This document shows, piece after piece, positions 6,080 through 9,317 of a stretch of 9,317 nt of DNA. Below the pieces are notes generated by a model. It was not told where the DNA came from. It did no database searches and saw only the letters and a list, made by a program, of their open reading frames with translations. Source of the DNA: Alphaproteobacteria bacterium (lineage in GTDB: Bacteria > Pseudomonadota > Alphaproteobacteria > Micropepsales > Micropepsaceae); assembly GCA_003451645.1 (NCBI GenBank), contig DMER01000107.1:1-9317 (forward strand), read 5' to 3'. Made by a program: the position numbers and the translations under genes. The number at the start of each line of letters is the position of its first letter. The first letter of the stretch is position 1.

Positions 6080-6850
6080 TCACCCAAAGCGGCTGAAATC
6101 AGCGGGGCGCTTTTCGAGAAACGCCGAGAAGGCCTCGCGCGCCTCGTCTGTTTTCAGCTGTGCGCGGAAGTGCGCCCCTTCCTCCAGCATGCGGTTGATG
6201 ACCGGCTGCGCCTCACCGTGCAGTAGCATCTTGACAAGTTTGGTGGCGCCCGGCGGTTTGGCAGCCAAAATCGCAGCCTTCGCAATGGCATGGGTTACCA
6301 GGTCTGCCTGCGGAACAATCTCATTAACAAAGCCAAGCTTTAGCGCCTCCTCCGCACCCATGCGCTCGCCAAGGAGGAATAGCGCGGCCGCGCGGTGGCG
6401 CCCAACCATGGCTGGCAACAAAAGGCTCGATCCTGCTTCAGGGACCAAGGCCAAATTCAAAAATGGGAACGAGAAGACTGCCGCAGGGCTCGCATAGACC
6501 AGATCACAGTGCAGCAACATGGTCGCACCGACCCCAACGGCAACGCCGCCAACTGCCGCAATGATTGGCTTCTCTAGAAGCGGAAACGTGGCGATCATCC
6601 GGCTGACCGCGGCATCATCGGCGGTTCCTGCATTCTGCTTCATGAAATCGCCAATGTCGTTTCCTGCGCAATAGCTGTCGCCGGAGCCGCTGATCACGTG
6701 TACACGGACCGCGCGGTCGGCCTCGCCTGACGCCAACGCATCGGCCACGGCGGCATTCATCTCAGGGGTTAGCGCATTTTTCTTATGCGGGCGGTTCAGC
6801 GTGATTTTCTGAATGCCGTTGTGGCGCTCGACCAACACATCCTGTGTCAT
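6080..6850 (-). CDS. Crotonase-family protein, probable delta3-delta2-enoyl-CoA isomerase (often annotated enoyl-CoA hydratase)
   Basis: A 256-residue soluble crotonase-fold enzyme acting on acyl-CoA thioesters. NRPHKKNALT (19-28) and CAGNDIGDF (61-69) mark the CoA site and first oxyanion-hole strand; GGVAVGVGATM (101-111) forms the second. The two catalytic glutamates of mitochondrial enoyl-CoA hydratase (Glu144 and Glu164) align by eye with Thr110 and Phe130, so both are absent. Instead there is VPEAGSS (136-142) with Glu138, matching the SPEGCSS of ECI2/Eci1 isomerases, whose single Glu moves the double bond. This indicates an isomerase that lets unsaturated acyl chains enter beta-oxidation, though the family is broad. 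The ATG has GGGAG 6 nt upstream. It is the third gene of the acyl-CoA dehydrogenase / MBL / crotonase run, 18 bp after the MBL stop. Confidence 0.9.
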   Translation of the reverse strand: MTQDVLVERHNGIQKITLNRPHKKNALTPEMNAAVADALASGEADRAVRVHVISGSGDSYCAGNDIGDFMKQNAGTADDAAVSRMIATFPLLEKPIIAAVGGVAVGVGATMLLHCDLVYASPAAVFSFPFLNLALVPEAGSSLLLPAMVGRHRAAALFLLGERMGAEEALKLGFVNEIVPQADLVTHAIAKAAILAAKPPGATKLVKMLLHGEAQPVINRMLEEGAHFRAQLKTDEAREAFSAFLEKRPADFSRFG

Positions 6851-6856
6851 TCCAGG

Positions 6857-6861
6857 CTCCC
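6857..6861 (-). promoter_or_regulatory. Ribosome-binding site of the crotonase gene
   Basis: On the minus strand this reads GGGAG, 6 nt upstream of the ATG at 6850. It falls in the 18-bp space after the MBL stop, consistent with one polycistronic message. Confidence 0.6.
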
Positions 6862-6868
6862 GTTTGCC

Positions 6869-7957
6869 TCAAAGGGTCTGATAGAGATTGATCCCGTCAG
6901 CATCCTGTGTGCGCCGCATTTGACCGCGCCCGATCAGACAATTGAGATGCGCCAGGCTCTCGCCCGTCGCCATGCCATAATTGCCAGCGGTAATGCGCGC
7001 CCGGAACAAGGCCGGGAACACTTCCACGGCGCGCTTAGGCTCCCGGCATAGTTCGGCAAGCTTAGTCAGGCCTTCCTCATGGCCGTCAATCAATTGGGTC
7101 ATCCGCGTCTTGACGCCATGAAAAGGCTCGCCATGCGCGGGGCAGACCAGCGTGTCATCAGGGATCGTGTCGCGCAAAAGCTCACAACTCTCCAGCCAAT
7201 CTTGCAGCGGATTTGCGTCTGGCTCGGTGGGATGCACACTCACGTTTGATGAAATCCGCGGCAGGATCTGATCGCCGGAGATCAACAGGCGGTCTTGCGG
7301 GCACCACAGGCAGATGTGCTCCGGCGCGTGACCTCGGCCTTCGATCAGGTGCCAGTCCCGCCCGCCAATCTGCAAAATCTGGCCGCCCCTCATGCGATGA
7401 TAGGACTGCGGCAGGTGATAGACCCCCATGCCAAAGCCGCCAAAGCGCTGCTTGTAGGTTTCAATCGCGGCCTCATGAAAGCCCGCCGCCCGGTAGAACT
7501 GTATGCCCTCCTCTGGCGCAGGCTTGCCAGTGTCGAGGACCAAGGTGCGGCACAAAAGATAATCTGTACGCGACATAAAAAGCGGCGCGTCAAAGGTCTT
7601 GCACAACCAGCCAGCGAGGCCCACGTGATCGGGATGGAGATGGGTGACAATGACCTTGCGTACCGGACGCCCGGCCATCGTGCCTTGGAAATGCTGCTCC
7701 CACAGCGCCATCGTGTCCTTGTTGCGGACGCCAGTGTCGACCACAGTCCAGCCGTCGCCGTCTTCTAGAAGCCAGAGATTGATGTGGTTCAACTGAAATG
7801 GCAGCGGCATGCGCAGCCAATAAACGCCTTCTGCCACCCTTACGGTCTGCCCAGGCTCAGGACGCGCGGGGAACGGATAGCTCAATCCATCGCGGACACG
7901 GGGGCCCTGCGCGGCCTCTGCCTTCGGTTCGTCTTGGGTCAAGGACACATCACTCAT
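6869..7957 (-). CDS. Metallo-beta-lactamase-fold hydrolase of unknown substrate
   Basis: A 362-residue cytoplasmic MBL-fold hydrolase, without a signal peptide. The metal-binding set is complete: THLHPDH (His106, His108, Asp110, His111), GRGHAPEH (His210), SGDQ (Asp229) and CPAHGEP (His275), a two-metal site like that of glyoxalase II and LACTB2 proteins. WTVVDTG (70-76) is the usual strand before it. After about 285 a helical C-terminal region ends with an AHLNCLIGRGQMRR stretch resembling the winged-helix domain that follows the MBL core in LACTB2-like proteins. The first 40 residues are polar and Pro-rich. It lies between an acyl-CoA dehydrogenase gene (46 bp upstream) and a crotonase gene (18 bp downstream), so an acyl-thioester or related ester is a reasonable guess for its substrate, but nothing in the sequence proves it. 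It is not expected to be an antibiotic-resistance lactamase. Confidence 0.9.
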   Translation of the reverse strand: MSDVSLTQDEPKAEAAQGPRVRDGLSYPFPARPEPGQTVRVAEGVYWLRMPLPFQLNHINLWLLEDGDGWTVVDTGVRNKDTMALWEQHFQGTMAGRPVRKVIVTHLHPDHVGLAGWLCKTFDAPLFMSRTDYLLCRTLVLDTGKPAPEEGIQFYRAAGFHEAAIETYKQRFGGFGMGVYHLPQSYHRMRGGQILQIGGRDWHLIEGRGHAPEHICLWCPQDRLLISGDQILPRISSNVSVHPTEPDANPLQDWLESCELLRDTIPDDTLVCPAHGEPFHGVKTRMTQLIDGHEEGLTKLAELCREPKRAVEVFPALFRARITAGNYGMATGESLAHLNCLIGRGQMRRTQDADGINLYQTL

Positions 7958-8003
7958 GCTTCGACCCTATTGCTGCGCAAGCGAAGATGTCAAACGCGAT
8001 GGT

Positions 8004-9317
8004 TCATGCGCTCAACTCGTCAATACTTGCGTCAATGATCGTGGAAGCACCACGCGTGGCGGCATCGGCAAGGCCATGCGCCTGGGGGAGCAAATTCATC
8101 GCAAAGAACTGCGCCGACTGCACGCGCGCAGTGAGGAAGGTCTGCGGCCCCTGCCCCTCTTGCAGTTTCTTGGTGGCCGCGATGGCACCACGCCCAAGAT
8201 AATGCGCACCCGTCAGCAATGCGAGTGCCTTCAAATAGGGCGTGGCTCCGGCGAGACCTTTGACAGCCTCCTTGCGCATGGTCTCCTGCATCCACAAGGT
8301 CGCAGTGACCAAGCGCCGATGCGCTGCGGAAAGCGCCGCCGCAATCTCCGGCATTGGACTCGACAGCAGATCCGCCGTCGCCGCACAGTCATCAAGTAAG
8401 GACTTGATCGCGGCCCCATTCTGCAGGCCCAATTTGCGGCCGATCAGGTCGATCGCCTGGATACCGTTCGTGCCTTCATAAATCGGCAAGATACGCGCAT
8501 CGCGATAGAATTGCGCGGCGCCTGTTTGCTCGATAAAGCCCATGCCGCCGTGGACCTGTACACCCAGTGAAGCGACCTCGACCGCCATATCGGTGCACCA
8601 AGCCTTGGAGATGGGGGTGAGAACCTCTTCCCGCCCTTTGGCCCATTCGCGCGCATCCGCGCTCGCCCCATGGCGCGCCTCATCGAGTGCCAAGGCGTTG
8701 GCGAGGCAGATGGCCCGCCCTGCCTCCACTTGCGTCCGCATCGTCAGAAGCATCCGGCGAACGTCCGGATGCTGAATAATGGGGATCATGTCAGGCATCT
8801 CATGGCTGAGCCCATAAGGCTTGCCCTGTAAACGCTCCTTGGCATAGCTCAGCGCCTTCTGGAAGGCGCGCTCTGCTATCGCGACCCCTTGCACGCCTAC
8901 GTTCAGGCGAGCTGAGTTCATCATCGTGAACATGGCCGCCATGCCCTTGTTCTCAGCGCCGATCAAATGGCCAATGGCGCCACCCTCATCGCCATAGGAC
9001 ATGGTGCAGGTGGGCGAGCCATGAATGCCCAATTTGTGTTCCACCCCCACGCAGCGCACATCGTTGTGCGCGCCAAGACTGCCATCTGGTTTAACGATCC
9101 GCCTGGGCACGAGAAATAGCGAGATCCCGCGTGTCCCAAAGGGGGCATCCGGCAGCCGCGCGAGAACCAGATGGACAATATTGTCCGCCGCATCATGTTC
9201 ACCCCAGGTGATGTAGATCTTCTGCCCGGTGATCCGGTAGGTGCCGTCCTCAGCCCGCACGGCCTTGGTTTTCAAAGCGCCAACGTCAGACCCTGCCTGC
9301 GGCTCGGTCAGGTTCAT
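8004..9317 (-). CDS. Acyl-CoA dehydrogenase, large DmdC/FadE type (partial, N-terminus outside window)
   Basis: An FAD flavoenzyme that introduces the alpha-beta double bond into acyl-CoA. Only the C-terminal 437 residues are inside the window; the window's terminal codon is an ATG, but it corresponds to an internal Met before the acyl-CoA dehydrogenase signature NLTEPQAGSD, so about 150 residues are missing. Seen here are the middle beta domain with TGQKIYITWGEHD (30-42), the FTMMNSARLNVGVQG helix (130-144), QVHGGMGFIEQTG (254-266), and YEGTNGIQ (280-287), whose Glu281 is the expected catalytic base. About 130 further residues form the extra C-terminal domain of the roughly 590-residue group that includes 3-methylmercaptopropionyl-CoA dehydrogenase (DmdC) and related FadE enzymes. 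Chain-length preference cannot be told. It is the first visible gene of the run leading to the MBL and crotonase genes. Confidence 0.95.
   Translation of the reverse strand: MNLTEPQAGSDVGALKTKAVRAEDGTYRITGQKIYITWGEHDAADNIVHLVLARLPDAPFGTRGISLFLVPRRIVKPDGSLGAHNDVRCVGVEHKLGIHGSPTCTMSYGDEGGAIGHLIGAENKGMAAMFTMMNSARLNVGVQGVAIAERAFQKALSYAKERLQGKPYGLSHEMPDMIPIIQHPDVRRMLLTMRTQVEAGRAICLANALALDEARHGASADAREWAKGREEVLTPISKAWCTDMAVEVASLGVQVHGGMGFIEQTGAAQFYRDARILPIYEGTNGIQAIDLIGRKLGLQNGAAIKSLLDDCAATADLLSSPMPEIAAALSAAHRRLVTATLWMQETMRKEAVKGLAGATPYLKALALLTGAHYLGRGAIAATKKLQEGQGPQTFLTARVQSAQFFAMNLLPQAHGLADAATRGASTIIDASIDELSA

Noticed and set aside
6092..6103. GCTGA-AA-TCAGC inverted repeat near the convergent 3' ends of the carbonic-anhydrase-like and crotonase genes, as a terminator
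   Set aside because: It has a 5-bp stem, a loop of only two bases, no T-run on either strand, and sits inside the crotonase coding sequence.
9315..9317. ATG at the right edge as the start of the acyl-CoA dehydrogenase
   Set aside because: This Met lies within the internal LTEPQAGSD signature region of the family; the N-terminal domain must lie outside the window.

Overview
The window is a GC-rich, densely coding chromosomal segment that reads as Alphaproteobacteria. The minus-strand order histone-deacetylase-like / xseB / ispA / dxs is a familiar alphaproteobacterial arrangement, and the Dxs and SDR sequences have an alphaproteobacterial flavour. I cannot place it to order or genus by reading alone. 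Ten protein-coding genes account for almost every base. I saw no rRNA, tRNA, CRISPR array, insertion sequence, integrase or phage gene, and no frameshifted gene.

Region 1 (1-3352, minus strand, read right to left) is a four-gene run: a class II HDAC-like zinc deacetylase, the small subunit of exonuclease VII (xseB), a short-chain prenyl diphosphate synthase (ispA) and the first 373 codons of dxs, which leaves the window just past its catalytic glutamate. dxs supplies the MEP isoprenoid pathway and ispA uses its products, so the core of this run is isoprenoid precursor supply. The xseB stop and ispA start overlap.

Region 2 (3407-4429, plus strand) is a CorA/ZntB-family divalent-cation transporter, divergent from the HDAC gene. 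Its usual GxN pore signature reads Gly-Val-Ser. It meets a minus-strand HSDL2-like short-chain dehydrogenase (4426-5298) tail to tail, and the two stop codons share bases.

Region 3 (5385-6068, plus strand) is a Tat-exported beta-carbonic-anhydrase-like protein with intact zinc and Asp/Arg motifs and His-rich sequence at both ends. It is divergent from the SDR gene.

Region 4 (6080-9317, minus strand) is a probable fatty-acid or acyl-CoA catabolic operon: an acyl-CoA dehydrogenase of the large DmdC/FadE type (N-terminus outside the window), a metallo-beta-lactamase-fold hydrolase, and a crotonase. The crotonase's active-site residues point to a delta3-delta2-enoyl-CoA isomerase rather than a hydratase.

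I did not find a convincing undescribed multi-gene system. The points most worth checking are the altered transporter signature, the His-rich exported carbonic-anhydrase-like protein, the substrate of the MBL protein inside the acyl-CoA operon, and the start of dxs, where an in-frame upstream ATG would add 34 residues and nearly close the only sizeable gap.
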